DNA of 64,000 nt from Pseudomonas putida (GCF_001976065.1 NZ_MNAH01000011.1:55-64054), one strand, 5' to 3'. Positions 25,566 through 34,660 are shown, counted from the stretch's first letter. Made by a program: numbers and translations. The notes: a model not told the origin generated them from the sequence alone.

Positions 25566-25963
25566 AACGCGCCCCGCAGCATATCGATGCGCCGAAAGGT
25601 CTCGTACAGCGAAATCATGTCGCCCTGGGCCATGATCGCCAGCGGTGAACGGCCATTGAAAAACTCGTTGTCGTTGGTCATCGACACGAAGCCATAGACG
25701 TTGTCCGGGTTATCGAACACCAGGCGCAATGTGGCGTGAATGTTCAGTACGAAACTGATGCGCTGCATCTGATCGGCATCCAGTGCCACCGCCCAGTCCG
25801 GGTCATGCTGGCGCGCGCGGGTGTAGGTGCTGCGGGAAATGCGCAGGATCTGGCAGGCCTGCTCGCTGCTGGCGCGCCATTTTTCCAGAATGCCCACGGC
25901 GGCGCGCAGGCCGGTGACACACTGGGTTTTGCTGAACGATCGGGGCTGGGTAGCGACGGCCAT
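25559..25963 (-). CDS. Xre/MbcA/ParS-family antitoxin
   Basis: A 134-residue antitoxin, first gene of the pair. The N-terminal HTH region (WRASSEQACQILRISRSTY) and a C-terminal toxin-binding domain (RISFVLNIHATLRLVFDN; NEFFNGRSPLAIMAQGD) match the Xre-MbcA-ParS type that neutralises RES toxins. It probably represses its own promoter through the inverted repeat upstream. Confidence 0.87.
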   Translation of the reverse strand: MAVATQPRSFSKTQCVTGLRAAVGILEKWRASSEQACQILRISRSTYTRARQHDPDWAVALDADQMQRISFVLNIHATLRLVFDNPDNVYGFVSMTNDNEFFNGRSPLAIMAQGDMISLYETFRRIDMLRGALW

Positions 25964-25983
25964 ATAGATTTCCTGTCCTTGCG

Positions 25984-26020
25984 TCTGTAGATTAAAAGAT
26001 AGGTGTATTGCATCTACAGA
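25984..26020 (-). promoter_or_regulatory. Operator of the RES-Xre operon
   Basis: Perfect 9-bp arms TCTGTAGAT and ATCTACAGA, 19 bp apart, start 20 bp upstream of the antitoxin ATG. The AT-rich interior (minus strand ATACACCTATCTTTTAATC) could hold a -10 element, so antitoxin binding would cover the promoter. Confidence 0.7.
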
Positions 26021-26197
26021 ACAATGGCCTTGCGACCAGCGGCAGCTTTGCAGCGGCCCTGTTGCGCTGCCTTAACGTTTTTCGCGGGCAATCAACGCCT
26101 GCGATGACCACCCATCAGCCAGCGCCCGCGTCCGGAGCAGGCCACTAGACTTCACAAGGGGGATGACATCAACGCATCTCAAATCAGGAAACCTGTG

Positions 26198-26641
26198 ATG
26201 AACAGAGCATCTTGGCTGGCGTTGGTAGTGGCGGTTGGGACGATTTCAGCCTGCGCGAGCAGAACCGAAGTTGTCGATGTCCCCCTCGGTGCTACCCCGC
26301 AAAACGCAGAACATATCGCTCGAGCCACCCTCAGCCCGGTGGGCAACCAAACCAGCATCTGGCTCACCGTCGGTGGGGTCCCCCACGACATGGCCGTATC
26401 CAGCCGTCTCGACACCGCTATCTACGCAGGCTCGTGCCAGCAACTGGGAGCACAACCGGCGTACGAGACCCGTCAGGCCAACAGCGTCGACTATCCTTCG
26501 CTGGCCCCGCGTACCCAGCATTGGGCCCAGGCACCGGTGGCGTTGAGTGAACTGACCAGGGGCGGCTATGCCTTGCTGGTTCGCACCAGCCCGGCAGACG
26601 GCAGCCGCGCGCTTTTCTGCGGCAACATCAGTGCTGGCTAG
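26198..26641 (+). CDS. Small outer lipoprotein, paralogue of the gene at 48693
   Basis: A 147-residue lipoprotein: signal with lipobox ISAC (about residue 19). The mature part has NQTSIWLTVGGVP, an early GSCQQLG and a C-terminal LLVRTSPADGSRALFCGNI. The lipoprotein at 48693 shares GNQT, GSCQQ, VVRTSPEDG and FCG in the same order, so the two are paralogues. The two Cys probably form a disulfide. ATG at 26198 follows CAGGAAACC. Function unknown. Confidence 0.8.
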   Translation: MNRASWLALVVAVGTISACASRTEVVDVPLGATPQNAEHIARATLSPVGNQTSIWLTVGGVPHDMAVSSRLDTAIYAGSCQQLGAQPAYETRQANSVDYPSLAPRTQHWAQAPVALSELTRGGYALLVRTSPADGSRALFCGNISAG

Positions 26642-26704
26642 GGGGCATCAGACAAGCCGTCCAGTACTGTGGCCTGGGCAACTTGCGCAGGCCATGGACT
26701 GGGT

Positions 26705-26883
26705 TCAGGTGGTGCTTGATGCGGCGTACCAGGCGGCTATGACCATGAGCGCGAGAAAACAGACCAACTGAACGAAGTAGAAGGTAAACCGAACCGCTAC
26801 GAACCTATTGGTTTGCACATGGCAGACATGAACCAGAGACTGGCACACGAAAATCCAAGCAACATCCACATCGGTATCGTCAT
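26705..26883 (-). pseudogene. MAPEG-family gene remnant, deleted and frameshifted
   Basis: Reading from the ATG at 26883 gives MTIPMWMLLGFS, the usual opening of a MAPEG membrane protein. A second frame then continues as CQSLVHVCHVQTNRFVAVRF and YFVQLVCFLALMVIAAWYA, the usual MAPEG C-terminus. The roughly 70-90 residues in between are gone and the two ends are out of frame. MAPEG proteins are about 130-residue, four-helix membrane proteins linked to glutathione/eicosanoid chemistry. Family assignment is from recall. Confidence 0.75.
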
Positions 26884-26898
26884 GGCTGCCATACTCGA

Positions 26899-27852
26899 TC
26901 AATGGCTGAAGATGGGTGCCAGTGCGCTCTGAATCCTCGCCATCTGAGCGGGCGTTGTCATGTGCGTCAGCAGCCGGACAAAGTGAGGGTGTTGCACGCC
27001 CGAAATAATGTATTGCCAGCGGTAGGCACCCAGCACGCAGGTTTTGATCTGCGCTGCCTGATCGAGACTCAATGAGCGCGAAACATTGCGGGTAAAGTAG
27101 TCGGCATCGGATGCCGATTGGGCCTGCAGGATAGCGTCGACGGCCGCCACCAGCGCTATCAGGTCGTTCACGGCCTGGTCGCATTCGGCCGGCGAAAGTT
27201 TCTCGTGCTCCGCCTTCCACTCCAATTCATCGAGCACGACGTGGCGGCTTTCATCCATCCAATGGAATTTGAAGACGTCCTTGAACAGTGGGCATAACTC
27301 CTCGCGCGGGGCGATGCTTTTGGCGTAGTGGGTTTGCACGAACAGCTCGATATGACAGGTCAGCGCCAGCACCGACCAGGTGCTGGACGCCAGTACCGCG
27401 CGCGCCACTTCGTTGGGATCGGCCACCTGACGATAGCCCACTGGCAATTGCCCAGCCATCATCGTCTCGATGCGCCGGAACAGCTCCTGGTGCCTGATCT
27501 CATCGTTGGAAAAACGCACCAGCGCTTCGAGTGCGAGTTGATCGTCAAATACGTGGGCACGACCTTGATCGAGCATTTTGGCGCTGATGAAACGCTCGAC
27601 CAGGCCAAACAGATACGCATAGGTTCGGCCTTGGATCTGGCTGAGCAAGCGCGCCTCATCCGTGGCGAGGAAGGTCAGGCGTTCGATTTGCGACAGGCCG
27701 TCGGGCAGGAATTTGCGCGAGAAGTCGAAATGCCGGTCCCGGAGCAAATCGCGATCGATCTGCCATTCGGCTTTCTTCGATGATCTGACAATCTGCGCGT
27801 AACGGGCGGCATTGGCCGAATCAGGGGTGGGTAGGGTCGCGACGGTATTCAT
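26899..27852 (-). CDS. Ferritin-like diiron protein
   Basis: A 317-residue four-helix-bundle protein. Metal-binding motifs EIRHQELFRR (about 135-145) and DESRHVVLDE (about 198-207) carry the Glu/His pairs of a diiron site; another Glu lies in QGRTYAYLFGLVERF. It resembles uncharacterised AurF-like or P-aminobenzoate oxygenase-like proteins. Substrate and redox partner are unknown. Divergent from an AraC regulator across 160 bp, which probably controls it. Confidence 0.78.
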   Translation of the reverse strand: MNTVATLPTPDSANAARYAQIVRSSKKAEWQIDRDLLRDRHFDFSRKFLPDGLSQIERLTFLATDEARLLSQIQGRTYAYLFGLVERFISAKMLDQGRAHVFDDQLALEALVRFSNDEIRHQELFRRIETMMAGQLPVGYRQVADPNEVARAVLASSTWSVLALTCHIELFVQTHYAKSIAPREELCPLFKDVFKFHWMDESRHVVLDELEWKAEHEKLSPAECDQAVNDLIALVAAVDAILQAQSASDADYFTRNVSRSLSLDQAAQIKTCVLGAYRWQYIISGVQHPHFVRLLTHMTTPAQMARIQSALAPIFSH

Positions 27853-28013
27853 ATCGATCTCCGGCTTCTCTGGTCGAGTTGCAATGGGGCGGTCCGGGTT
27901 GACGTCGGCGCCAATGGGTCCGCGTTGGTGCTAATCTAGGCCTCGCGGTTCAGGCGAAGAATGACCGGTGCGCCGGATTACCTGCTCGAAACTCCGGAAC
28001 GGAGGGCTGGCAA

Positions 28014-28970
28014 TTGCTCGATGCGCTTTCTGATGTCCTGCGTGTGATCCGATTGTCTGGAGGGGTCTTTCTCGAGGCGCAATTCACTGCGCCCTGGTGC
28101 GTCAATGGAAGCCTTTCCGCGGACGATTGCCTGCCGTACCTGGCGGCCCCTCGACATATCATTGCCTCGCATTTTGTCGCCGTGGGGCACATGCAATTGC
28201 GCATTGGCGATGGCGCCACTCTCGACGTGCGCGAAGGCGAACTCATTCTGCTTCCTCGCAACGACGTTCATACCTTTGGCAGCGACCTGGGCATTGCGCC
28301 CATGCCCGCGCGCGAAGTCATCCAGCCGCCAGACGTTGGCAGCATTTCACGAATCAAATACGGCGGGGGCGGTGAAGCCACGCAGCTGCTGTGCGGCTTC
28401 CTCGGCTCGCAAACCCCATTCAACCCGCTGCTTTCGTCGCTGCCGCCGGTATTGAAACTGGACGTGCGCGCAACGGCTTCAGGGGCCTGGATCGAAAGCT
28501 CGTTCCGTTTCGCGGTCAGCGAGATCGCGGCGGGGCGTGTCGGCTCGACAGCGGTCATCGCCAAGCTGTCGGAATTGCTCTTCGTCGAAGCGGTCAGCCA
28601 GTATGTCACCAGTCTCCCGGCCGAGCGGAGCGGGTGGCTGGCAGGGCTGCGAGACCCGCAAATCGGGCGCGCACTGGCGCTGCTCCATTCGCGTCCAACC
28701 GATGGCTGGACGGCGCAAGCGCTGGCGCTGGAAGTGGGCATGTCGCGCTCGGTATTCGCCCAGCGATTCACCGCATTGGTCGGCCAGCCACCGATGCAAT
28801 ACCTGGCGCTCTGGCGCCTGCACGTGGCGGCTCAACAGCTGCGCGAAGGACGCGGCAATGTGGCGCAAATCGGCTTTGCCGTGGGCTACGAATCCGAAGC
28901 GGCGTTCAGTCGCGCATTCAAGCGCCAGTTCGGCGCGTCACCCGCCACCTGGCGCAGGCAATCGGAATGA
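28014..28970 (+). CDS. AraC-family regulator with N-terminal cupin
   Basis: A 318-residue regulator. Residues to about 190 form a cupin-type sensor (ASHFVAVGHMQLRIGDG; GELILLPRNDVHTFG). The C-terminal half has two AraC helix-turn-helices (ALALEVGMSRSVFAQRF; VAQIGFAVGYESEAAFSRAF). TTG at 28014 follows GGAGGG at 8 bp; the nearest ATG is out of frame. It likely regulates the divergent diiron gene. Confidence 0.86.
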   Translation: MLDALSDVLRVIRLSGGVFLEAQFTAPWCVNGSLSADDCLPYLAAPRHIIASHFVAVGHMQLRIGDGATLDVREGELILLPRNDVHTFGSDLGIAPMPAREVIQPPDVGSISRIKYGGGGEATQLLCGFLGSQTPFNPLLSSLPPVLKLDVRATASGAWIESSFRFAVSEIAAGRVGSTAVIAKLSELLFVEAVSQYVTSLPAERSGWLAGLRDPQIGRALALLHSRPTDGWTAQALALEVGMSRSVFAQRFTALVGQPPMQYLALWRLHVAAQQLREGRGNVAQIGFAVGYESEAAFSRAFKRQFGASPATWRRQSE

Positions 28971-29039
28971 CAAGGCCCTAGCGGCCTACCTTCGCGATCA
29001 GGCATGATCAGGCGACATGAACCGGGACTTCCCTGACCT

Positions 29040-29903
29040 ATGCCCGTTGACCTGCAAGCGCTCTACCCCAAACTGATCCATCTGATGCTGGACACGGTGT
29101 TCGTGGTCGACAGGCATAACCAGATCGTATTCGTGAGCGATGCCTGCGAGGCGCTGCTCGGTTACCGTGCCGACGAGCTGACCGGTACCCCGATCACCGA
29201 CTATATGCATCCTGACGACCTGGCGGCCACACGGGCCTCTATCGTCCGCGTCATGAATGGCCAGCCTCACTTCGACTTCCGCAACCGTTATATCCGCAAG
29301 GATGGCGGCGTCGTGCACATCCTGTGGGCTGCCTTCTGGTCCGAGGAGGTGGGGGCGCGGATCGGTGTCGCGCGCAACGTGACGGCGCTCTGGCAAGCCG
29401 AGGAGGAACTGCGTTTCCTTGCCCATCATGATCCGCTGACAGGGCTGGCCAACCGGGCGCTGTTCAATGACCGCCTGGACGTGGCCCTGCGCGCGGCACA
29501 CCGGCACAACAGCACGCTGGCCTTGCTGTTTGTGGATATCGACGACTTCAAGGGCATCAATGACGTCCATGGCCATGCAGCGGGCGATCGTGTGCTGTGC
29601 ACGATTGCGCGTCGGCTGGAAGGCTGCGTGCGAGAGACGGACACGGTGGCGCGGATGGGCGGTGATGAGTTCACTGTACTGCTGACGGACATCCCGTCCG
29701 AGGGTGCCGTTTTCGAGAAAGTGGCGCAGATTCTCTCGATCATGGCCGAGCCACCGGACGCTGAATCCGGCGCAGTCAAAATGCCGTCCTGCAGTATCGG
29801 CATCGCCTGTTATCCCGCGGACGGGGAGGATGCCGATACGCTACTCAGCCATGCGGATGACGATATGTACCGGATAAAACGGCACCGGTCAGCGGCCGGG
29901 TGA
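29040..29903 (+). CDS. PAS-GGDEF diguanylate cyclase
   Basis: A 287-residue soluble signalling protein: PAS domain (about 12-125; VFVVDRHNQIVFVSDACEALLGY) and a GGDEF domain with an intact active site RMGGDEF near residue 205, so it should make cyclic di-GMP. No clear RxxD inhibitory site is visible five residues before GGDEF (the segment reads CVRETDTVARMGGDEF). The PAS domain may sense redox state or a ligand. It overlaps no neighbour. Confidence 0.9.
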   Translation: MPVDLQALYPKLIHLMLDTVFVVDRHNQIVFVSDACEALLGYRADELTGTPITDYMHPDDLAATRASIVRVMNGQPHFDFRNRYIRKDGGVVHILWAAFWSEEVGARIGVARNVTALWQAEEELRFLAHHDPLTGLANRALFNDRLDVALRAAHRHNSTLALLFVDIDDFKGINDVHGHAAGDRVLCTIARRLEGCVRETDTVARMGGDEFTVLLTDIPSEGAVFEKVAQILSIMAEPPDAESGAVKMPSCSIGIACYPADGEDADTLLSHADDDMYRIKRHRSAAG

Positions 29904-29920
29904 CGCGCCGGTCACCGGCG

Positions 29921-30346
29921 TCATGACAAGCGCGATTCGCCTGGCGCTCGACTCAGGTACCCGGCGGCAACACCGATGCGCGAGAACACCAGCCAGGCAA
30001 ACAGCAGCACACTCAAGCCAATCAGGATCGATGCCACGCCAATCAGTGGCTCGAACGCCGCAAAGCCCTTCAGGCGCAGGGTCAGGGCGCCCAGCATCAG
30101 CGGCACACCGAGGTTGTAGGTCCAGAACTGCGCGGCGGCAGCGCGCCCTTCGCTCATGCCCGGGTGCAGCGTGGCGATGACGCCGAACAGGGCCATCGAC
30201 ACCCATCCCAACAGATTGATATGGGCATGTACCGCGAACAGCGAGTGATCGCCGGAGGCGCCCATTGCCACCCCCAGCACCACGCCAAGGGCAAAGTAGA
30301 GGGCGGCGAGTCGAAACCAGGTCCGCGAACGGGGAGTGTGATTCAT
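29921..30346 (-). CDS. Four-helix membrane protein, haem-copper-oxidase-subunit-like
   Basis: A 141-residue membrane protein with four hydrophobic segments. The motif FAVHAHINLLGWVSMALFG resembles the HxHxNLLG segment in cbb3/NorB-type subunit I proteins. This reduced family could bind haem or metal through those His, but no partner subunits adjoin. The ATG follows GAGGTC. It is divergent from a TetR gene whose operator lies between them. Confidence 0.72.
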   Translation of the reverse strand: MNHTPRSRTWFRLAALYFALGVVLGVAMGASGDHSLFAVHAHINLLGWVSMALFGVIATLHPGMSEGRAAAAQFWTYNLGVPLMLGALTLRLKGFAAFEPLIGVASILIGLSVLLFAWLVFSRIGVAAGYLSRAPGESRLS

Positions 30347-30461
30347 GGCATTGACCTCAAGCGCCCTGAGGCGCGCTCAGTTGCTGGAAAATCCCTGAAA
30401 TCGTGATGCCCGCAGGTGCTGCGCACAGGGGCGGTGGCAGGTCCGGTGCCTTGGGTCTATC

Positions 30462-30479
30462 ATGAGACACGAGTCTCAT
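30462..30479. promoter_or_regulatory. Probable TetR operator ATGAGAC-N4-GTCTCAT
   Basis: A perfect 7-4-7 palindrome lies 25 bp before the TetR ATG in the divergent region shared with the membrane-protein gene. It is probably the operator for both directions. Confidence 0.7.
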
Positions 30480-30504
30480 AACAAGACAAGGTATCATTTA
30501 TTCC

Positions 30505-31158
30505 ATGTCCAGCGCTCAGTCAAGCCCGTCGGTCGCCGACAGCGATTCACAAGGTCGCGTCAACCAGAAGCTGCGCACCCGCCAGGCGCTGATCGAGGCC
30601 GCCATCGCCTTGCGCGACGAGGGCCAGCAGCCCACGGTGGCACAAGTGGCCGAGCGCGCTAAAGTCTCGCGCGCCACGGCGTATCGCTACTTCCCCACGG
30701 TTGAGGCGTTGATCAGCGAGACGGCGGCAGATCGTGACATGCCGCCGCTGGAGCGCATCTGGCGGCCGGGCGACGATCCGGTCAAAGGCATGGGCCTGGC
30801 GGCGAACGCGTTGAACAAGCTCCTGATCGAGGACGAGATCGGCCTGCATGTGATGGAGCGTTCGTTCATGACGGTGTGGCTCGAAAACGAGTCCCACGAA
30901 CCCCTGCGACCGGGCCGACGGCTGAGCTACATCGAGCCGATTGTCGACTCGATGAAGGACGTGCTTGCGCCCAAGGCGCGTAAACGCCTGAAGCAGGCGC
31001 TGTCGATCGTCATGGGCACCGAGGCGTTGATCGCCGTGCGCGATGTCAGTGGCGCGAGCACCGAAGAATCACTCGACGCCAGTGCCTGGGCGGCGCGGGC
31101 GCTGGTTCGCCAGGCACTGGAGGAGGCTGAAAAAACACGGCGAAAGCGTGGAGGATGA
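30505..31158 (+). CDS. TetR-family transcriptional repressor
   Basis: A 217-residue TetR regulator. The HTH lies at about 22-70 (LRTRQALIEAAIALRDEG; VAQVAERAKVSRATAYRYFP) with a larger helical ligand-binding domain. A palindrome just upstream suggests autoregulation and control of the divergent membrane protein. Ligand unknown. The ribosome-binding site is weak (AAGG at a long spacing). Confidence 0.9.
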   Translation: MSSAQSSPSVADSDSQGRVNQKLRTRQALIEAAIALRDEGQQPTVAQVAERAKVSRATAYRYFPTVEALISETAADRDMPPLERIWRPGDDPVKGMGLAANALNKLLIEDEIGLHVMERSFMTVWLENESHEPLRPGRRLSYIEPIVDSMKDVLAPKARKRLKQALSIVMGTEALIAVRDVSGASTEESLDASAWAARALVRQALEEAEKTRRKRGG

Positions 31159-31194
31159 GCGATTTCATCGACTCCGCCGCCCCCAGGACTTGAA

Positions 31195-32121
31195 TCAATC
31201 CGACTTGTCTTGATCCTCCGGCACTTCCTTCCAACTGTCATCCGGATCAAAGCGCTTCATCGTCTGCGCCAACTTTTCCCCATCAGGTCCCAGGTCCTTC
31301 TCGAAGACCTGCCCGTCATGACTGATCATGAAGCTCATCACTCCGGTTTCACCGTATTTAGCCGGCCAGGCGATCAGGGCAAAGCCCCGGCTCATCTTGT
31401 CGCCGATGAGGTAGCTGTAGGCGCCGCCCGGTGCCGAAGGACCCTGGCCCAGCAGGATGCGGAAGTGGTAGCCATGCCAGGGCTCGCCGGCAATGGTCTT
31501 GCCGAACTCGGGGCCCAGCGGGCTGATCTGCCCGCTATCGTCGTCGGCCCAATAGAGTCCGTCGTGCAAGCCTGGGGTGCTGTAGATATTCTGCGCATAC
31601 TCGAGGGCGCCGTCACCGTCACGATCCACCGAGGCGTAATCCATCTGCGCGTCGTGGTAGGCCAGTGCCGATTGCACCGCGGCCAACTCGTTGCGGCCAA
31701 TTTGCCGTGCACGGATTTCGGCACTGCCGCCCTTGGGGTCGAAGCGCCAACCGTTCGCGCTTTTAACGATGGGAATAGGCAGCGTCCAATGCTCGCTGCC
31801 TACCGACAGAATCGCCTTGTTGTCCGCAGTTTTTTCGATCTGGTGCTGCTGGTGATATTGCTTGAGGAACGCCTCCACGTCTTCGCGCTCCGCGCCGTCG
31901 CGAGGGATGTAGCTGCGCCAGTTTTCACCCAGCAACTCGGTCAGGCGTTTCTGATCGGCGGCTTTCGTACCCAGCGCTTCGACGAACGCTTGCGCGGCCT
32001 TTTCCGGCGTTGGAAATTCCTGCTGTGCCGTCGCGATGCACGACCAGGCCAAGCCAAAAGTGATCGCCAAGGCATGCACAAGCAAGCCCTTGCGTGCCTT
32101 TACTCGAGGATGGTTATTCAA
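31195..32121 (-). CDS. DUF2950 family periplasmic protein
   Basis: A 308-residue exported protein with a signal peptide ending near SCIATAQQ. DUF2950 features include FPTPEKAAQAFVEAL, a calcium-like loop DRDGDGALEYAQ, GLYWADD and a C-terminal PAKYGETGVMSFMISHDG. It starts at TTG, overlapping the DUF3300 stop by 4 bp (TTGA) behind AAGGGGGG. The pair is common in Proteobacteria; function unknown. Confidence 0.82.
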   Translation of the reverse strand: MNNHPRVKARKGLLVHALAITFGLAWSCIATAQQEFPTPEKAAQAFVEALGTKAADQKRLTELLGENWRSYIPRDGAEREDVEAFLKQYHQQHQIEKTADNKAILSVGSEHWTLPIPIVKSANGWRFDPKGGSAEIRARQIGRNELAAVQSALAYHDAQMDYASVDRDGDGALEYAQNIYSTPGLHDGLYWADDDSGQISPLGPEFGKTIAGEPWHGYHFRILLGQGPSAPGGAYSYLIGDKMSRGFALIAWPAKYGETGVMSFMISHDGQVFEKDLGPDGEKLAQTMKRFDPDDSWKEVPEDQDKSD

Positions 32122-33650
32122 CGGCGGCCCCCCCTTGAACGCGCTGGTGGACTGGACGGCCGACTGATCTGGTGGCCGGCGGCTCGCGAGGCATTGGGGC
32201 GCTGATAAGAAGCCTGGCTGGCCCGGCCGCGATTGGCTTGAATGTTGGTTTGTGACGGTGAACGCGCGCCGGCGAAGGCATTGTTGCGCGCACTGCCTTT
32301 ATTGACGGCCGGAGTGGTCTGGCGTTTTTGCGTCGTCTGGCGCGCCTGTGTGCTGCCCTGTACGCGTTGATTTGCCTGATTCCTGGATTGCTGAGTCCTC
32401 GCCTGATTCTCCCGAGTGTTTCTGGCAGTGCCCTGGCTTCTGTCGGACGCCATGGGTCTATCAGTCGCATTGGGTCTGTCTGCCCCGGCCTGCATCCGAT
32501 TGCCGGCCGATGCCCGGGACTGGGCTTCGCGCGCCCGGTCACGGGCTTCCAGGTTGCTGGTGGCGGGGCGTTCGATACCGTGCCTGTCCATCGAGCTGCG
32601 GGCATTTTCACGCGCCTGGGCGCGCTGGGGGTTGTTGTCGCCGCGATAGGCCTGGCGTTGATTGGCACCGTCCAGCTGCCGACCGTACTGTTCGCGGCTC
32701 CTGCTGTCCCTGTAGGGCACGCCATTGCGATGCGCGGAGTTGTGCTGCCACTTGTTCTGATCGTTGCCGATCCGGTTGTTGGCATTGATGTTGTTATAGC
32801 GATTGACGTCGATGTCGACGTCATTGTTGCCCCAGTCACATTCACCCCACAGCGCACCGACGATCGCCACCCCGGTGCCAAACGCCAGCCCGGCCATCAG
32901 CGCCTGACCGGGGTAATAGGCGGGCGGTGGTGGATAGTAGGCAGGAGGCGAGGCGGGATAGGCCCAGGTGCCGTAGGTGGTTGTCGGGTTATAGGAGGGC
33001 ACGTACACCACCTGCGGGTCGGCGGGCTGAATGATGATGGTGGAGCTGCTGCTGGCAGGAGCCTCGGCAGGGGCGGGCGCCGCCGTCGTGGCCGCCGGTG
33101 CGGGGGCTGCTGGCGCGACATTCTGGATCGTCACGTTCTGGTACTGGTTGCTCTGCAGGTTGCCGGCTGCCTGAGCTTGACGACGCAGGCGTTGCACCCC
33201 ATTCATGAGATCGTCGGGCTGCGCCAGGAAGGCATCGCCCAGGCGTTGTACCCAGACGGGATCCTGCCCCAGCGTTGCCAGAACCTGCGGGAAGGCAACC
33301 AGCGCCTGCACACTCGGGTCCCAGGGCTGGTTCGCCACTTGCTTGACCGCATCATCGCCCTTGGCGTCAGGATGAGCCTTGGACCAGGTGACCGCCTCGG
33401 CGACTTCCCCAGGGTAAGTAGACGCCATCAGTACCTGTGCCAGCAGCGGGTCCGGGTAAAGTGCAATGGGCGCAAGCATCTGGTCCAGCTGTTCCTCGGT
33501 GAATACGGGGTCTTTGGCGGGTGCCGCGACCGGCGCTGCACTGGGTGGGTTGGCTGGCGGGGTAGCGGGTGTCTCCGCTGACTGCGCGATATAGGGGGAG
33601 CCGCTCAGAATAAAGACCGCTGACAACGCGTAAAAAAATGGAATGCGCAT
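32118..33650 (-). CDS. DUF3300 domain protein with Asn/Arg/Gln-rich tail
   Basis: A 510-residue exported protein. After the signal peptide comes the DUF3300 domain (LDQMLAPIALYPDPLLAQVL; AVTWSKAHP; KQVANQPWDPSVQALVAFP), then a Pro/Ala-rich linker and a Tyr/Pro stretch. There is a possible membrane segment (LMAGLAFGTGVAIVGALWG). The long basic Asn/Gln/Arg-rich tail is low-complexity, like surface- or nucleic-acid-binding tails. ATG at 33650 chosen over an adjacent GTG because of GGGAG spacing. Operon with DUF2950. Confidence 0.82.
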   Translation of the reverse strand: MRIPFFYALSAVFILSGSPYIAQSAETPATPPANPPSAAPVAAPAKDPVFTEEQLDQMLAPIALYPDPLLAQVLMASTYPGEVAEAVTWSKAHPDAKGDDAVKQVANQPWDPSVQALVAFPQVLATLGQDPVWVQRLGDAFLAQPDDLMNGVQRLRRQAQAAGNLQSNQYQNVTIQNVAPAAPAPAATTAAPAPAEAPASSSSTIIIQPADPQVVYVPSYNPTTTYGTWAYPASPPAYYPPPPAYYPGQALMAGLAFGTGVAIVGALWGECDWGNNDVDIDVNRYNNINANNRIGNDQNKWQHNSAHRNGVPYRDSRSREQYGRQLDGANQRQAYRGDNNPQRAQARENARSSMDRHGIERPATSNLEARDRAREAQSRASAGNRMQAGADRPNATDRPMASDRSQGTARNTRENQARTQQSRNQANQRVQGSTQARQTTQKRQTTPAVNKGSARNNAFAGARSPSQTNIQANRGRASQASYQRPNASRAAGHQISRPSSPPARSRGGRR

Positions 33651-33944
33651 CACAGCTCCCTGTGGTCAGGCAGATTTGCGGTAAGTGCATCATTGTCGGG
33701 GAAATGCAGGCCGACTGGGCAAACCCCGGACCTCGGCTTCGACGCCGTCCATTGATAGTAGCAAACAAAAAAAATCTGCCCGCAATACCTTCGACTCCCA
33801 GGCCAATGGTCCCGCCAAGCCAACTTTACCGGCGCGTCCTTGTGGGAGCGCCAGGTGCGTACTATCGTCAAACATCACATCTGCAGTGCTGTTTACCCTT
33901 GTCGATACCAAGGCCATTCTGCCCATCCAGAAAAGGTAGCGCAT

Positions 33945-34580
33945 ATGAACCAGGCACTTGCGTATTTCACTAAACGGGTGATTGCCGGCTTGCTGGTGAT
34001 CATCCCCATCTACCTCGCCATCCTGGTGTTGCTCAAGGGCATGAAGTCCCTCGGGCAGTTGGTCAGACCGTTTACGAAACTGCTCCCCGAATGGCTGCCT
34101 GCCGAGCAACTGCTTTCCCTGATACTGGTGTTGGTGATCTGCTTCCTGATCGGCGTGGCGTTGCGCACCCGATTGGGCGAGATAGCGCGCAAACGGGTAG
34201 AGACAGGCGTGTTCGAACGCATCCCCGGTTACGGATTGTTCCGCAGCCTGACCCAGCAGATCGCGGGGGACAGTCGCCAGACCGTCTGGAAACCCGCGCT
34301 GGTCGAGATTGAAGATGCGCTGGTCCCGGCGTTCATCATCGAAGTGTTCGACGACGGCCGCTACACCATCTTCGTCCCCTCGGTCCCCACCCCCCTGGCC
34401 GGCGCGATCTACATCCTGGAGCCGAGTCGCGTGCATCCCCTCGACGTGTCCTTCACCGATACATTCAAAGTCATCTCCAAATGGGGTGCGGGCGCCAAGG
34501 ACCTGGTAGCAGCCATGGAAAATGCTGGTGACCGGGGAGGGCCGGGACTGGCGGTGAACAAGGTGGATGCGCTGCCTTGA
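33945..34580 (+). CDS. DUF502 family inner-membrane protein
   Basis: A 211-residue membrane protein with two N-terminal hydrophobic helices (RVIAGLLVIIPIYLAILVLL; LLSLILVLVICFLIGVAL), then a soluble domain with VFERIPGYGLFRSLTQQI and FVPSVPTPLAGAIYILEP, all typical of DUF502. Relatives appear in plants and bacteria; function unknown. ATG at 33945 chosen because upstream residues are not family-like. Followed by a strong terminator. Confidence 0.85.
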   Translation: MNQALAYFTKRVIAGLLVIIPIYLAILVLLKGMKSLGQLVRPFTKLLPEWLPAEQLLSLILVLVICFLIGVALRTRLGEIARKRVETGVFERIPGYGLFRSLTQQIAGDSRQTVWKPALVEIEDALVPAFIIEVFDDGRYTIFVPSVPTPLAGAIYILEPSRVHPLDVSFTDTFKVISKWGAGAKDLVAAMENAGDRGGPGLAVNKVDALP

Positions 34581-34606
34581 TAGACAGGTGCAACGCAGCG
34601 AACACG

Positions 34607-34637
34607 AAAAAGCCCGGCTGATCAGGCCGGGCTTTTT
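34607..34637. terminator. Bidirectional rho-independent terminator
   Basis: AAAAAGCCCGGC and GCCGGGCTTTTT flank a 7-nt loop. It serves the DUF502 gene on the plus strand and, through the A-run, the repeat protein at 34661 on the minus strand. Confidence 0.92.
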
Positions 34638-34660
34638 GTTGGAGCGATGTAGCGATTGGC

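Noticed and set aside
29906-29920. Hairpin CGCCGG-TCA-CCGGCG between the diguanylate cyclase and membrane-protein genes
   Set aside because: Short, GC-only, no T-run on either side; too weak to call a terminator.
33838-33857. Solitary TTGTGGGAGCGCC resembling a half REP upstream of the DUF502 gene
   Set aside because: Only the first 12 bases match and no inverted partner is present; could be chance.
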